This document shows, piece by piece, positions 1-11,996 of a stretch of DNA of 64,000 nucleotides. This stretch comes from Cryptomeria japonica (taxonomy: Eukaryota > Streptophyta > Pinopsida > Cupressales > Cupressaceae), in assembly GCF_030272615.1 (NCBI RefSeq), contig NC_081406.1, forward strand, positions 481,342,900 to 481,406,899, in the 5' to 3' direction. Position numbers and translations under genes: made by a program. The first letter of the stretch is position 1. Each line of letters opens with the position of its first letter. The notes under the pieces are model-generated. The model made no database searches, was not told the DNA's origin, and was given only the letters and a program-made list of their open reading frames with translations.

Positions 1-581
1 TCTGTTCTTTAACTGTTCTCTGAAATCCTTCTCGGTGACCTCTGTGTCTCTGTAACAGTCATAACACTTAGTGCTTTCACATGTCTTGCTTCATATATTT
101 CTATATCTTCCTTTATGTCATGCTACATGTATATATTTGATCTTAATCCATGTTGTATAAATAGATCTCTTATGTCGGTGATCCATTCATTGCTTCGATC
201 TTACGAACATGTTTTATCGAATGAATAACCATACAAAATATTTCATTGGTTAGATGAACCCAAAATCATACACAATTTTTAAGTGCAATTTCCAATGTGA
301 TAATGGTTAGATGTTCATTGATCTTGTAACACGTTTCCATATGTATGTCCAGGTTCAATGAATCTGGTAACATGTTTCACTCCGTGTGTCATCTTTGCTG
401 CTCGGTAGACATGGAATGATACTTGGTAGACAGCTCGTTGTATACTGCGCTCTGAGACTATTTTCTTCTATAATCGACTGGACTGTGCATACCGACTGAA
501 TATTTTGGTAGAGATAACTGACAAGAGTATATAGAATAACTTTGAACATAAAAACTAATGGCAACTTGATAATTAGTAACA
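1..581 (-). repeat. Partial LTR of family A (3' LTR of old copy A2)
   Basis: Read on the minus strand this begins TGTTACTAATTATC at position 581 and matches the start of the complete family A LTRs at 5189 and 11997, with more divergence than those two show from each other. It is cut off by the window edge, so about half of the 1159-bp LTR is visible. A TATA-like box on the minus strand lies near 156-166, at the place equivalent to 5641-5650 in the full element. Confidence 0.85.
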
Positions 582-593
582 ATCTCCCCTTTT
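582..593 (-). other. Polypurine tract of A2
   Basis: Minus-strand AAAAGGGGAGAT directly precedes the LTR start at 581. The same tract precedes the 3' LTR of the full element at 11985-11996. It primes plus-strand DNA synthesis in LTR elements. Confidence 0.8.
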
Positions 594-936
594 GACATTA
601 GTTGAGATGTTTGACAAAAACTACTTTCAAAGTTATAACTCAATAATCTATATACTTGCAAAATTTGACTATACTGACAGTATATACAATAGTCAATGAA
701 CTAATATATCCAGATATACTCCCCTTATCGATATACTGTACAAAACTTTGATTTTGCATGCTCGGTGATCTGCTCTTGGGTACTTTGCTTACTATTTTGT
801 TCACTACTTAGTTCACTGCTCTTGGGTACTCTACTTACTCTGCTCGATATACTCCCCCTGTATACTACACTCCTTGATACTATACTTTGATGCTTTGAAT
901 ACAATATCACTCCCTGTTTTTGACAAACATCAAAAT

Positions 937-3900
937 TTAGTTACCATTTGGTGGTGGCAACTAGTCAAAAATGGATTTATAATTTGTCCGTGCTTCGGTG
1001 AGAGCGATAGAGAGGGCATCCTTTACACTGTCCATTAAATAATTCTATGCTTGAATATCAACCAATAATGATAATAAGCCATCTAAAGTGCTTCCCTCTT
1101 GTGTAGTAGATAAGTATGTGGCTCAGTTGACCAGTTCTTGGACGGATGAAAGATGAGGAAGGGATAATGTCTGAAGTGTCATTATGCCCATCCTGATCTT
1201 GTGTTCTTCATTTCTTAGGTCCAATTGTTGAGCCATGAGCTGTTGTAACTTTGTATAGAAATTCTGAACTGAATTGGGCTTGGTGGTCAACTTATTTGAG
1301 AGATTGATGATCTCTTTCTCAATTGCTTCTGTTTTATTTTTGATGTCTTTAATGAATAAAGAAAATGTACAGAGTTTTTGAAATAAATAATGAATGTGCT
1401 TGAGTTGAGGGGTCAACTCAGCAATAAATTTGACAAGTTTGACTTTGCCAATAGCTATAGCTTTTTGTACCTCTTCTATCATTTTTGCAGTGAGCTCCTT
1501 GTCTTTTAGCTTGCTCAAATATTCGGATGCATCTACTCCAGATGTCTCTATCTTGGTTAGGAGTTCATCCAGTTGAATGTGGATGGCTGCATCTTTTGAC
1601 ACTGTAGCTTCAGGTAGCATATCTGTTAAGAGTGCTTTAACCTTCTAAAGTACTTTATTTTTCTTTTGAATGGCCATTTGCTTCTCTTGTTCGGCCTTTG
1701 CTTTGCATAGTTCACCGAAATCAATGAGTGCTTGCCCCTTTAATTTGGATATGTCTACATTGGGCAACACTATTGGTTTTGACAAATCTACTTTGAAATG
1801 ATGCTTTTTCATTTTCTTTTCTTTACCTTTTACCGATTGAACTAAGACAATGGCTTGTGAGGCTTGATGACCCTCGATAGGTTGCTCAGTAGAGGCAACA
1901 CTTTGGTTGGTTTCTTTAGTCTCTGTAGTGTCCTTTGGTGTCTCGGTACTCAGTGTCTCAATTGCAAAATTTTCAGTGCTAGAAGGTACTTGAGACATCT
2001 TTTCTTGAGTAGTACCTTCTCCTGCTGTAGACTTGTGATCTTCGGTGCCTTTATCCGTATCTTGAGGGGTTTTGGTTGAGATAGGTTGATTGACCGGTGG
2101 ATAAGGCTGACCTTGTTCCAAGACTGATTCACTGGATACAAGTTTTGCATATGCATTTCCTTCTATCATTTCCTATTCCGGTGCCTCTGTATCCATGATA
2201 TCTTCATCTATTTGAATGGTGTCAGCAGGATCTTGCTTGGTAACATCGGGATCTTTCTCGGTGACATCAACTATTTCCACTTCAGCTTTCTCATCGGTAT
2301 CCTTGTTTCTAAAAATTTCCTACCACTTTTCTTTTGTCTAATATACATCCCATTCATCAGTTTCAAGGCTTTTTGTTTGATGAGGAACTTTGTGTGGTAG
2401 GTTGTCAGATGTTCTTTTATTTCAGCTACCGACATGTCAGGAAAGAGATGTACCAAACTTCTTCCTCTGATCTATTTCTCTAAGTCCAGGGCATATTGCC
2501 ACCTATTATCAATATGTGCATATAATTCCTTTGGGAGAGAATTAGAGACTTCTAATGGGACCAATCGAAATTTTAGAAGTGTGTAGATGATAACTTCTTC
2601 AATTTGTCTCTTTTCATCTACATTTTTGGTTTCATACTTAACATACCCGAAGCCTCCAAATCCACTATATTCTTTCAGATTAGCACAAAAATTTTCAACA
2701 CTATGTACATTTACCTTCTTGCTCTTGACAATCTGAAATTTGCTTGCATCCTCAGATTCGGTGTCACTAGACTCTTTTGCCGAAATGAGTCTCTGAGTAG
2801 ATTTCTTGTAAGTCTTTGTTAACTTAGGAATAGTAACACTCTTTGTTTTCTTACTCGATGAAGCTGCAGATGCTCTAGTGTTGGGTCGCTTTGCTGGAGG
2901 AGTCGGTGAGGCCTTTGATGTGTCCCGTTTCTTTCTTTTCAACACTTTTCCCTTAGGCAATTCGGTGCTTAGTGTTATAGCCGCCTCTTGGGCTTCAGAT
3001 TCCTCTTCGGTAATGGCTATAGTGCCTTTGATAGGTGTGGAGGAAGAATCTTCTCTGAATTTCTCTGATAATGCCTTTATCATCTTTGTTGCCTTTCTTG
3101 TAGCTTTGGGTACTACAATGCTCATTTTTACTTTTTCCTTCACTTCTTCATAGTTTCCATACCTCAGCTCAGTAACATGCCTTGGCAACGTGAGAAATGC
3201 ATCAATTTGCTATTGTGTAATGTCAAAATCAATCTCCTAACCCATAGGTGACAAAGATTGAGTTCTTGGTTCCACAACATTCACATAACAGTAATCAGTG
3301 TCTACTTCAAAATATGTCATTTTTGTATTTTTCCACTAGCTTGGGTGGAATCCAGTACCTATTATGTATTTTCTCTTGAAACTTACTGAAGTAATCATGC
3401 ATAATATCATTAAAATTATCTCCTAGCTTCTTAATGAAGTCATTGATCTGATGGGTGATTGGTCGGTTTAGTTCTCAAACAACTTTACCGACTGATGGAA
3501 ATAATTTTTCAAAATAGAAAAACATGCATACAAGTAGTGATCCAAACTTTAGTGTATTAGCCAAGCCGTTCTTCTTCGGCTTCCTGATGGTGTTCAGATT
3601 CTCAAACATGTTTTTCAGCGACACCTCACATAGATCAATTTTCATTCCCCTTTTCACAATTTTGTATGCTAGGTCTACTGCTGCACAGGGTACACTGTTT
3701 TCCCTTGCCAATTGGAAGAAACAATAACCTAATACTCTAATGGAAAATTTTAGTTCTGCATTAGTGACATTGTTCAATTTCAATCCTCTGCAATCTGATT
3801 CCACTCCGGTTAAACTGATCAATTCCTTCTGTGATATCATCTTTTGAGCTCGGGCATGATCATAAATAGGGTAACCAATAATCAAATGAATGATTTCCTT

Positions 3901-4284
3901 GGTAATCTTAAATGGTTGCTCTTCTATCCACATGAAATCATTGTGAACTCTGCTCAGAACAAACTTGACCCACTGGGGTTTGAACACATGGGGATAGGTT
4001 AGGGCTTCAGTTAATCCCTTGATCTTAATGTGCTCACACTTGCTATCCAATTTACCATCGGTGCACAATTAATCATAGGTGTCTTTGATTTCAACATGAC
4101 CAAGTTCTTCAACACGACATTTGCTGAAGAATCTCACATCCTCGACTAATAACACTCTATCCAAGATGAGTGAAAATGAGGTTTTATCATCCGGTTCAGA
4201 TGCAACTTTGGGAGTTAACAACTATTTTAGTGAGGGATTTTCTACATTCTTAACAATGATGTGATCTTGGATCTTAGGTGCCAT
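937..4284 (-). pseudogene. ORF2 of family A, copy A2 (env-position protein, broken)
   Basis: The homologous reading runs from a conserved ATG at 4284 (MAPKIQD) to a TAA at 937, about 1,110 codons, broken by several stops and frame changes. In order it shows: a helical N-terminal domain with SRVHNDFMW followed by FKITKEIIH; a KYKDDICFEV-type motif; a Lys/Arg-rich segment with KRKK and KRPNTRAS; an acidic Thr/Glu/Gln-rich linker; and a C-terminal coiled coil (open frame 1123-1620). The latter part also lies open as 1645-2169 and 2472-3188. The start is chosen because the full copy at 8283 has the same ATG. There is a 478-bp non-coding spacer between this start and the gag end at 4805-4807, as in the full element. 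Its position downstream of gag suggests an env-like gene, but I recognise no catalytic motif. Confidence 0.75.
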
Positions 4285-4804
4285 TTGTAGATTTTAGATA
4301 AAACTAACAAAAGATCCTTAGGGTTTGAGGATTTTCAAACGACAGACGCTTCACACTTAGCAAATAATAATAACTTGATAAGATCGGTAAACCGGCTTAA
4401 CAATGCGTTGAGATTGATGTAAATACCTTGAATTTTGCTTTGTAGAAGGTTTGATCGCCTTAGATTCTCTTTGCTCTGCTCTCTCTAAAACTTGGTAAGT
4501 GAAAATGACTGTGTAAATGCTTTAAGTACACAATATACCTTATCGGGCTTTGTGCGGGTTAGGTCAAAAACATTAAATGCACTCAGTTAAACTTTCTTTC
4601 CTTTTTCCTTTTTAACCAGGTAACCAAACTTGCTTCATTTACCAACTTGACAGGTTTCCTGTATTATGCTCCAAAAGACTTTGATAGAATTTCAAACTTA
4701 CTAATACATCATTAACTATGCATATTTTCTTTTAAGTACATAATAAAATAGGAACTGTTAAGATTTAATCTTGAGAGAATGCAGTCCCTTCATACCTTAA
4801 CCGA

Positions 4805-5188
4805 TTAATTTGGAATAGGTGCACCTAACTTGGTAGGTAAGGTGCTTTCTTCATTAGACACAATTTCCTTCTTTTTCCAAATCATCTGTAATTTGTCTTT
4901 TATTTCTTCAGTGTCTTTTCTAGGTTGATCTCTACAATCTCCAGCCAAGTGTCCAACTTTGTGACAATGAAAACATGCCATACCAGGATTTCTCCATGAT
5001 CTTCGGTTGTTCATCCCAAACCTTATAAAGAAGTTGGCACTTATATGTCCATATCTTCCACAACATTCACACCATATCCTTGTATTGTAATCCCATGGTA
5101 CTGCAAAATACTGTCGGTAAGGATCTGTGTGAGCTCGGTATGCAGACCACATATAGTTCTTTTGCTTACACCAACATTTCTCGGTACT
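4805..5188 (-). pseudogene. Gag-like gene of A2, 3' part, interrupted by element A
   Basis: This is the C-terminal end of the A2 gag-like gene, with the knuckle series CECCGRYGHISANF (last Cys lost to Phe) and CFHCHKVGHLAGDC, and the same ending (LGAPIPN) as the full copy at 7762. The upstream part of the gene lies across the inserted element at 13156-14105. The codons next to the junction read EKCWCKQKN; the full copy has a stop codon at the equivalent of the Trp. Confidence 0.8.
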
Positions 5189-6347
5189 TGTTACTACTTA
5201 TCAAGTTGCCATTAGTTTTTATATTCAAAGTCATACTATATATTCTAGTCAGTTAGCACTACCGAATCATGCAGTCGGTATAAATAGAGAAGTCGATATG
5301 CATAGTCTAGTCGGTTACAGAAGAAAGCAGTCACATAACACAGTATACACCGAAGCTGTCTACCGAGTATCTTTTTGAGACTACCGAGCTGTAAAGTTAA
5401 CACACCGAGTTGATATTCACCGAGTGAAACGTGTTACTAGATACATTGAACCTGGACATGCATATGAAAATGTGTTACAAGATCGAGGCACATCTAACTG
5501 TTACTACATTGGAAATTGCACTAGAAGATTGTGTGTGATTACAAGGACAATCTAACCAATGAAATATTTTGTTTAGTTATTCATTCGAGGAATCTTGTTT
5601 GTAAGATCGAAGCAATAAATTGGATCACCATTTTAAGAGATCTATTTATACAACATGAATTAAGAGCAAGGTGTGTGCATATATGTATGAAGGAAGACTG
5701 TTACAGAGACACAGAGGTCACCAAGAAGGTTTTCAAAGAATAGTCGAAGAACAGAGTAAACAGAAGGGTTTACCGAGTTACTATATGGGTTACCGAGGTA
5801 TGCTATAAGCAAGGTAATCTTATTCTGAGCACATATAATCTGCTATAACATTTCAGATGTAAAGTTGCAGATGTTTGTAATGATTTTATTGTAATATTGT
5901 GAAGTTGAAAGAGAAACCTTTAACAGGGTAAAAAACTCTAACCAAGTCTATAAATTGTAAAGCCTCTAACCAGGTGCAACATTCAAAATAATGTTGTGAA
6001 ATCCTTTAGCAAGGTAGATCTAACAGATCTTGTTGCTCCTAACAGGGTAAGCTATCGGAAATAGCTAAATGTAGCTCTAACCGAGCATCTTTATTATTGT
6101 AGTAGTGAAGTTGTGGGTGCCATCCCCACCACAGTTTTTCTCTCTAACCAAGAGTTTCTGCATAACCAAAATATATGTGTTATGGAGTGAATCATGTATG
6201 ATTGTTATCTATTTGTTTTAACTTTATTTTATGTTACTGCACTATTCTGTTTATGCATAATAGTAAGGTTATTATTAAAGAAAAGTTTTGGAGTACTGAT
6301 TCACCCCTCCCCTCTCAGTACATTAGCTTTCCATATTGGACCTAACA
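5189..6347 (+). repeat. 5' LTR of element A
   Basis: Starts TGTTACTACTTATC and ends CCTAACA, 1159 bp. Near its end it has a CTGATTCACCCCTCCCCTCTCAG-like stretch, a module common before the primer site of plant Copia-type LTRs. The only other full copy is the 3' LTR at 11997-13155, which has exactly the same length. Confidence 0.92.
5641..5650 (+). promoter_or_regulatory. Probable TATA box of the family A LTR
   Basis: TCTATTTATA lies mid-LTR. It is conserved in the 3' LTR (near 12449-12458) and in the A2 LTR (minus strand, near 156-166), although flanking bases vary. Assignment as the core promoter is inference from position and conservation. Confidence 0.5.
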
Positions 6348-6349
6348 AT

Positions 6350-6361
6350 TGGTATCAAAGC
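6350..6361 (+). other. Primer binding site of element A
   Basis: TGGTATCAAAGC follows the LTR end by 2 bases. It matches the initiator-Met tRNA primer site TGGTATCAGAGC with one G-to-A change. The A2 copy at 14154-14165 keeps the perfect form. Confidence 0.85.
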
Positions 6362-6409
6362 TTGAATCTTGGAAAAGGGTTTAACTACCTAAAGAGAAAG
6401 ATGTTATCA

Positions 6410-7762
6410 ATGGAAGGCTATAGACAATCTCGAAGGATTGTGTATCTGCAAGAAGAGATGGATCATGCAAATCAAGTGATTACAGACATGCAAAGGCAAT
6501 TGGAAAAATCTCTAAAAGTAAGAAGAAGATTATCTGATGACTTGCAGGATTCTCAAGAGTTAGTGGAAAAAATTGAGACATCATCTGAGAATAGTATATC
6601 TGAAGAGACTGAAGAAATGATTGGAGTATTGAAAGAAAAGAGCAAAGCATTGGCTGATCAACTAAAAGCAATGAAAAGAGAACATGAACATTTCAATACA
6701 CAGATGATTGAAAATCTAGATGCATTGAGGACAGCTGAGGATAAAGCAAGAGATTTGCAAAGAGAGAAACAACAACTTGAAGTCTTAGTATCTGATAAGA
6801 ATGATGAAATCATAAGGTTGACTGGGATTCAACAAAATATGACAGATCAACTAGGTTATGCACATCATGAAGCAATTCTAAAGAATGATGAAAATCAAGC
6901 ATTAAAACTTGAAGTATCAAGGTTGACTGATGAACTTGAAACAAAGAAGAAATCCAAAGAAACATTGAAGAAGAGTTATGATGCATCAAAGATGTTGGAT
7001 GAGCAACTAAATACAAGAAGACCCAACAAAGATGCAGGGCTCGGTTACAAAGGAAAAGAATCAACTGAGAAAGGAATTCATACTACCGAGAGAGGAGAAT
7101 CATCAAAGCAAGTTGGAAACAGGAATAAAATCAAAAGGAATAAGCCTATTTGCTACTATTGTGGAAATCAAGGTCATACTGCCAACATATGCCAGATCAG
7201 AAAAGGTAAGCAACCGACTATCACTAAGTCCAATGGATATTGTTACAATTGCAATAAATATGGTCACACATCTAATCAATGTAGGACAAAGTCTGTTAAC
7301 AACTATCAGAAGGCAAAATTCAAAGGGTTTTGTAAAAATTGCAATAGATATGGACATAGTATTGAGAAATGCTAGTCTAAGAAAAAGAATCACATGTGGT
7401 TTGCACACCGAGAAAACACTAGAGGTTACCAAAATCACACAAATCCTTACCGACAATATGCAACAGTACCATGGGATTACAATACAAGGATATGGTGCGA
7501 ATGTTGTGGAAGATATGGACATATTAGTGCCAACTGTTTTATAAGGTTTGGAATGAACAACCGAAGATCATGGAGAAATCCTGGTATGGCATGTTTTCAT
7601 TGTCACAAAGCTAGACATTTAGCTGGAGATTGCAGAGATCAACCTAGAAGAGACACTGAAGAGATAAAAGAAAAATTTAAGATGATTTGGAAAAAGAAGG
7701 AAATCATGTCAGATGAAGAAAGAACCTTACCTACCGAGTTAGGTGCACCTATTCCAAATTAA
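6410..7762 (+). pseudogene. Gag-like coiled-coil protein with five CCHC knuckles (family A)
   Basis: One frame runs 451 codons from the ATG at 6410 (MEGYRQS) to the stop at 7760-7762, broken once by TAG at 7373-7375, where the A2 copy has Trp. The ATG nine bases upstream is not conserved in A2, so 6410 is preferred. The first ~210 residues are a long heptad-rich coiled coil; then come five CX2CX4HX4C knuckles at 7151-7192, 7241-7282, 7331-7372, 7497-7538 and 7591-7632. Such knuckles bind nucleic acid in retroelement Gag, and the coiled coil would serve multimerisation. There is no sign of the usual Copia gag N-terminal domain. The same frame stays open back through the primer site into the LTR as far as an ATG at 6194 that encodes a hydrophobic leader. 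Confidence 0.8.
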
Positions 7763-8282
7763 TCAGCAAAGGTATGAAGGGACTGCATTCTCTAAAGGTT
7801 AAATCATAACAGTTCTTATTCTATTATGTACAAAATTCAAAATCTGCATAGTTAAGATGCATTAGTAAGTTTGAAATTCTATCAAAAGTACTTTACAGGA
7901 AGCCTGTCAAGTCAGTAAATGAAGGAAATTTGGTTACTTAGTTAAAACGAAAAAAAAGGAGTAAATCGATTAAAGGTAAACTGAGTGCATTTAATGTTTT
8001 GACCTAACTCGCACAGAGCTCGATAAGGTATTTTGTGTACTTCAAGGTATTTTAGCGGTCATTCTCATTCACCAAGTTTTCAAGAGAGCAAAGCAGAGCG
8101 AATCAAGGTGATCAAACTTCATTCAGAGCGAATTTCAAGGTATTTACATCAAATCTCATCACACTGTTAAGTTGGTTTCCGATCTTGTCAAATTGCTATT
8201 ATCTACCAAGTGTGAAGCGTCAGTCGTTTGTAAACCGTCAAACCCTAAGGATAGTTTGCTAAGTTTTTACCTGAAATCTACA
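7763..8282 (+). other. Spacer between gag and ORF2, no coding content seen
   Basis: In an autonomous Copia element pol would follow gag. Here 520 bp without coding motifs separate the gag stop from the ORF2 ATG. The A2 copy has the same arrangement over a slightly shorter distance, so loss of pol predates both copies. Confidence 0.6.
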
Positions 8283-11200
8283 ATGGCACCGAAGATCCAA
8301 GATCTCATAGTTGTCAAGAATGTGGAGAAGCCCTCACTGAAGTACTCTTTGACTCCTAAAGTCGCCTCTGAATCGGATGAAAAAATTGCATTTTCACTCA
8401 TCCCTGATCGAGTCTTGTTAGTCGAAGATGTTATATTCTTCACCAAATGTTGTGTTGAAGAACTCAGTCATGTTGAGATTAGTGACACATATGATGAACT
8501 TTGTACCGATGGCAAAATGGATAGCAAGTACGAGCATATCAAAATCAGGGGATTAATTGAAGCCCTAGCCTATCCCCGTGTGTTCAAACCCCAGTGGGTT
8601 AAGTTTATTTTAAGTAGAGTTCATGATGATTTTATGTGGCTAGAGGAGAAACCATTCAAAATCACTAAGGAAATCATTCATGTGATCACTGGGTATCCTA
8701 TCTATGATCATGCACAAGCACAGAAAATGATATCACAGAAGGAGTTAATCAGTCTAACTGGAGTAGAATCTGATTACAAAACAATGTCACTGATGCAGAA
8801 CTTAAGTTTGCAATTAGAGTAATTGGTTACTGTTTCTTCCAATCAGCAAGGGAAAATAGTGTACCATGTGCAGCAGTTGACTTAGCCTACAAAATAGTGA
8901 AAAAGGGAATGAAAGTAGACTTATGTGAAGTGCTACTGAAGAACTTGTTTGAGAACCTGAACACAATAAGGAAGCTGAAGAAGAACAACTCGGCAAACAC
9001 ACTGAAGTTTGGTTCACTTCTTGTATGCATGTTTTTCTACTTTGAGAAGTTCTTTCCCTCAGTCGGTAAAGTAGTTTGGGAGCTACACCGACCTATCACC
9101 CATCAAATCAATGATTTTATCAAGAAATTGGGAGATAATTTTAATGATATCATGGATGACTATTTCAGCAAATTTCAAGAGAAGATGCACAACAAGTACA
9201 GGATTCCACCACAGCTGGTAGAGAAATATAAGGATGATATATGTTTTGAGGTAGACACCGATTACTATTATATGAATGTTGTTGAACGAAGGACTCAATC
9301 TTTGCCACCAATGGGTTATGAGATTGACTATGATATTACACAACAACAAATTGATGCCTATCTTTCATTGCCAAGGCATGCTACTGAACTGAGATATGGA
9401 ACTTATGAAGAAGTTAAAGAAAAGGTGAAAATGAGCATTGTAGTACCTAAATCTACAAGAAAGGCTACAAAGATGATAAAGGTTTTATCTGAGAAATTCA
9501 GAGAAGAATCCTCCTCTACACCTGTCAAAGGCACTCTTGCCATTACTGAAGAGGAATCAGAAGCTCAAGAGGCAACAATAACATTAAGTACCGAGTTGCC
9601 TAAGGGTAAAGTTTTGAAAAGAAAGAAACAGGACATTTCAAAGGCCCTACCGACTCCACCAACAAAGAGACCCAACACTAGAGCATCAACTGCATCACCG
9701 AGTAAGAAACAAAAGAGTGTTACTATTCCCAAGGTAACCAAGACCTACAAGAAATCTACTCGAAGAATCATTTTGGCAAAAGAGTCTAGTGATACAAAAT
9801 CCGATGATGCAAACAAATTTCAGATTGTAAAAAGCAAGAAGGTAAATATTCATAGTGTTGAAAACTTTTGTGCCAATTTTAAAGAATATGGTGGATTTGC
9901 AGGATTTAGATATGTCAAGTATGAGACTAGGAATAATGATGAGAAGCAACAAATTGAAGAAGCTGTCATTTGCACACTTCTAAAGTTTCAGCTTGCTCCA
10001 TTAGAACTAGTAAAGTCACTCCCGAGTGAATTATACTTACATATTGATAATAGATGGAAATATGCAATGGACTCAGAGAAACAAATAAGAGAAAGAAGTC
10101 TAGTCCATCTATTTCCTGATATGTCTGTAGCAGAAATAAAGGAGCATTTGACAACATACAATTCTAAATTTCTTGTTAAATAGAGAGCCTTAAAATTGAT
10201 GAATGGGCTATATATTGATGTAGAAAATGAGACAAAAGCCAAATGGTTGGATATCTTCAAAATAAAGGATGTCGGTGAACAATCTCAAGTTGAAATTGTT
10301 GATGTCACTGAGCATGATCCTGATGTCACTGAGCAAGGTCCTGATGCTACCAAGCAAGACCCGACTGACACTATTCAAATTGATGAAGATGTCATGGATG
10401 CAGAAGCACCAGAGCAGGAAATGATAGAAGGCACTACCTATGCAAAACTTGTATCTAGTGAATCTATCTTAGAACAAGTTCAGCCTTATCCGCCGGTTAA
10501 GCCACCTGTCTCTACCAAAGCTCCTAAGGATATAGAACAAGGCACCGAAGGTCACAAGTTTGAAGTAGTAGAAGATACAACTAAAGATCAGAAGTCTCAA
10601 GCACTGAAAATGTTACAACTGAGACCCCGAGTACTGAGACACCCAAGGACACCACAACGGCTATAGGTACCGACCAAAGTGTTGCATCTACCAAGAAACC
10701 TACTGAGGGTCAGCAAGCCTCACAAGCACTTGTCTTAGTACAACTGACCAAAGGTAAAGAGAAGAAGGTGAGAAAGCATAGTTTCAAAGTTGATTTAACT
10801 AAATCGATAGTGTTGCCCAATGTGGAAATTTCAAAATTAAAGGGGCAAGAACTTATTGATTTCGATGAACTATGCAAAGCAAAGGCCGAACAAGAAAAAT
10901 AATTGGCCATTCAAAAGAAGAATAAAGTACTATAGAAGGTGAAGACACTACTAACAGATATGCTACCTTCAGCAATAGTGTCAACCGATGCAGCCACCCA
11001 CATTCAACTAGATAAACTCCTTACTCAAATAGAAACATCTGGAGTTGATGCATCTGAGTACTTGAGCAAGCTAAAAGATAAAGAGCTTACTGCAAAGATG
11101 ATAGAAGAGGTACAAAAATCTCTCGCTATAGGAAAAGTAAAGCTTGTCAAATTCATTGCTGAGTTGTCCCCTCAACTCAAGCATATTCTTTATTTATTTC

Positions 11201-11643
11201 AGAAACTTTGTACATTTTTCTTATTCATTAAAGATATCAAGAATAAAACTGATGCAATTGAGAAAGAGATCACCGATCTTTCAACTAAGTTGACCACTGA
11301 GCCTAATTCAGTTCAAAATTTTTATACCAAGCTTCAACAGCTCAGGGCTCAACAGTTAGAACTCAGAAATGAAGAGCATAAGTTCAGGATGGATATAATG
11401 ACCCTCTAGACATTATTCCTTCATCATCTCTCATCAGTTCAAGAGAAGATTAATCGAGCTACACGCCTATCTACTACACAAGAGGGAAGCACTCTTGATG
11501 GCTTAATATCACTATTGGCTGATATTCAAGCACAAAATTCTTTAATGGAAAGTGTAAAGGATGCACTCTCAGTCGCACTCACCGACGCCCAGAACAAGTA
11601 TAAATCTATTTTTGATCAGTTACCACCCCCGGATGGAAATTAA
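8283..11643 (+). pseudogene. ORF2 of family A (large env-position protein)
   Basis: The reading runs from the ATG at 8283 to TAA at 11641-11643, about 1,120 codons. It shifts frame near 8780 (short deletion relative to A2) and near 10600, and has stops at 10181, 10900, 10933 and 11407. Parts in order: N-terminal helical domain with LSRVHDDFMW and FKITKEIIHVITGYP; a middle region ending in GSLLVCMFFYFEK; the KYKDDICFEV motif near 9220-9255; a basic, NLS-like region (KRKK, KRPNTRAS, SKKQKS) near 9615-9720; an acidic repetitive linker with DPDVTEQ-type repeats; and a C-terminal coiled coil (10939-11409). It is homologous to ORF2 of family B at 23054-26313. It resembles proteins often labelled 'putative plant transposon protein', but the assignment is tentative and its function unknown. 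Confidence 0.72.
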
Positions 11644-11984
11644 GTTTTTGATGTTTGTCAAAAAAGGGGAGTAATACTACATAAGGATACTACATAAGGG
11701 GAGTAATATACTATATTTGTAGAGTGACATAGTTTTGGTAATACAGTTTTGAGTATTGTATACAAGGGAGTATACCGAGCAGAGCTAGCAGAGCACACAA
11801 GCACATAACAGAACCGAGCATGCAAAATCCAAGTAATATATAGAATAATGATAAGGGGAGTATATCTGCATATACTATTTCATTGACTATTGTATATATT
11901 GTCAAGTGTAGTCATTTTGCAAGTATATAGATTTTTGAGTTATGACTTTGAAGGTAGTTTTTGTCAAACATCTCAACTAATGTC

Positions 11985-11996
11985 AAAAGGGGAGAT
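11985..11996 (+). other. Polypurine tract of element A
   Basis: AAAAGGGGAGAT abuts the 3' LTR start at 11997, the usual place for plus-strand priming. Confidence 0.85.

Noticed and set aside
8283-11643. ORF2 as a viral envelope glycoprotein
   Set aside because: Its position is env-like, but I see no signal peptide, glycoprotein-type cysteine pattern or clear membrane anchor, so only the positional analogy is kept.
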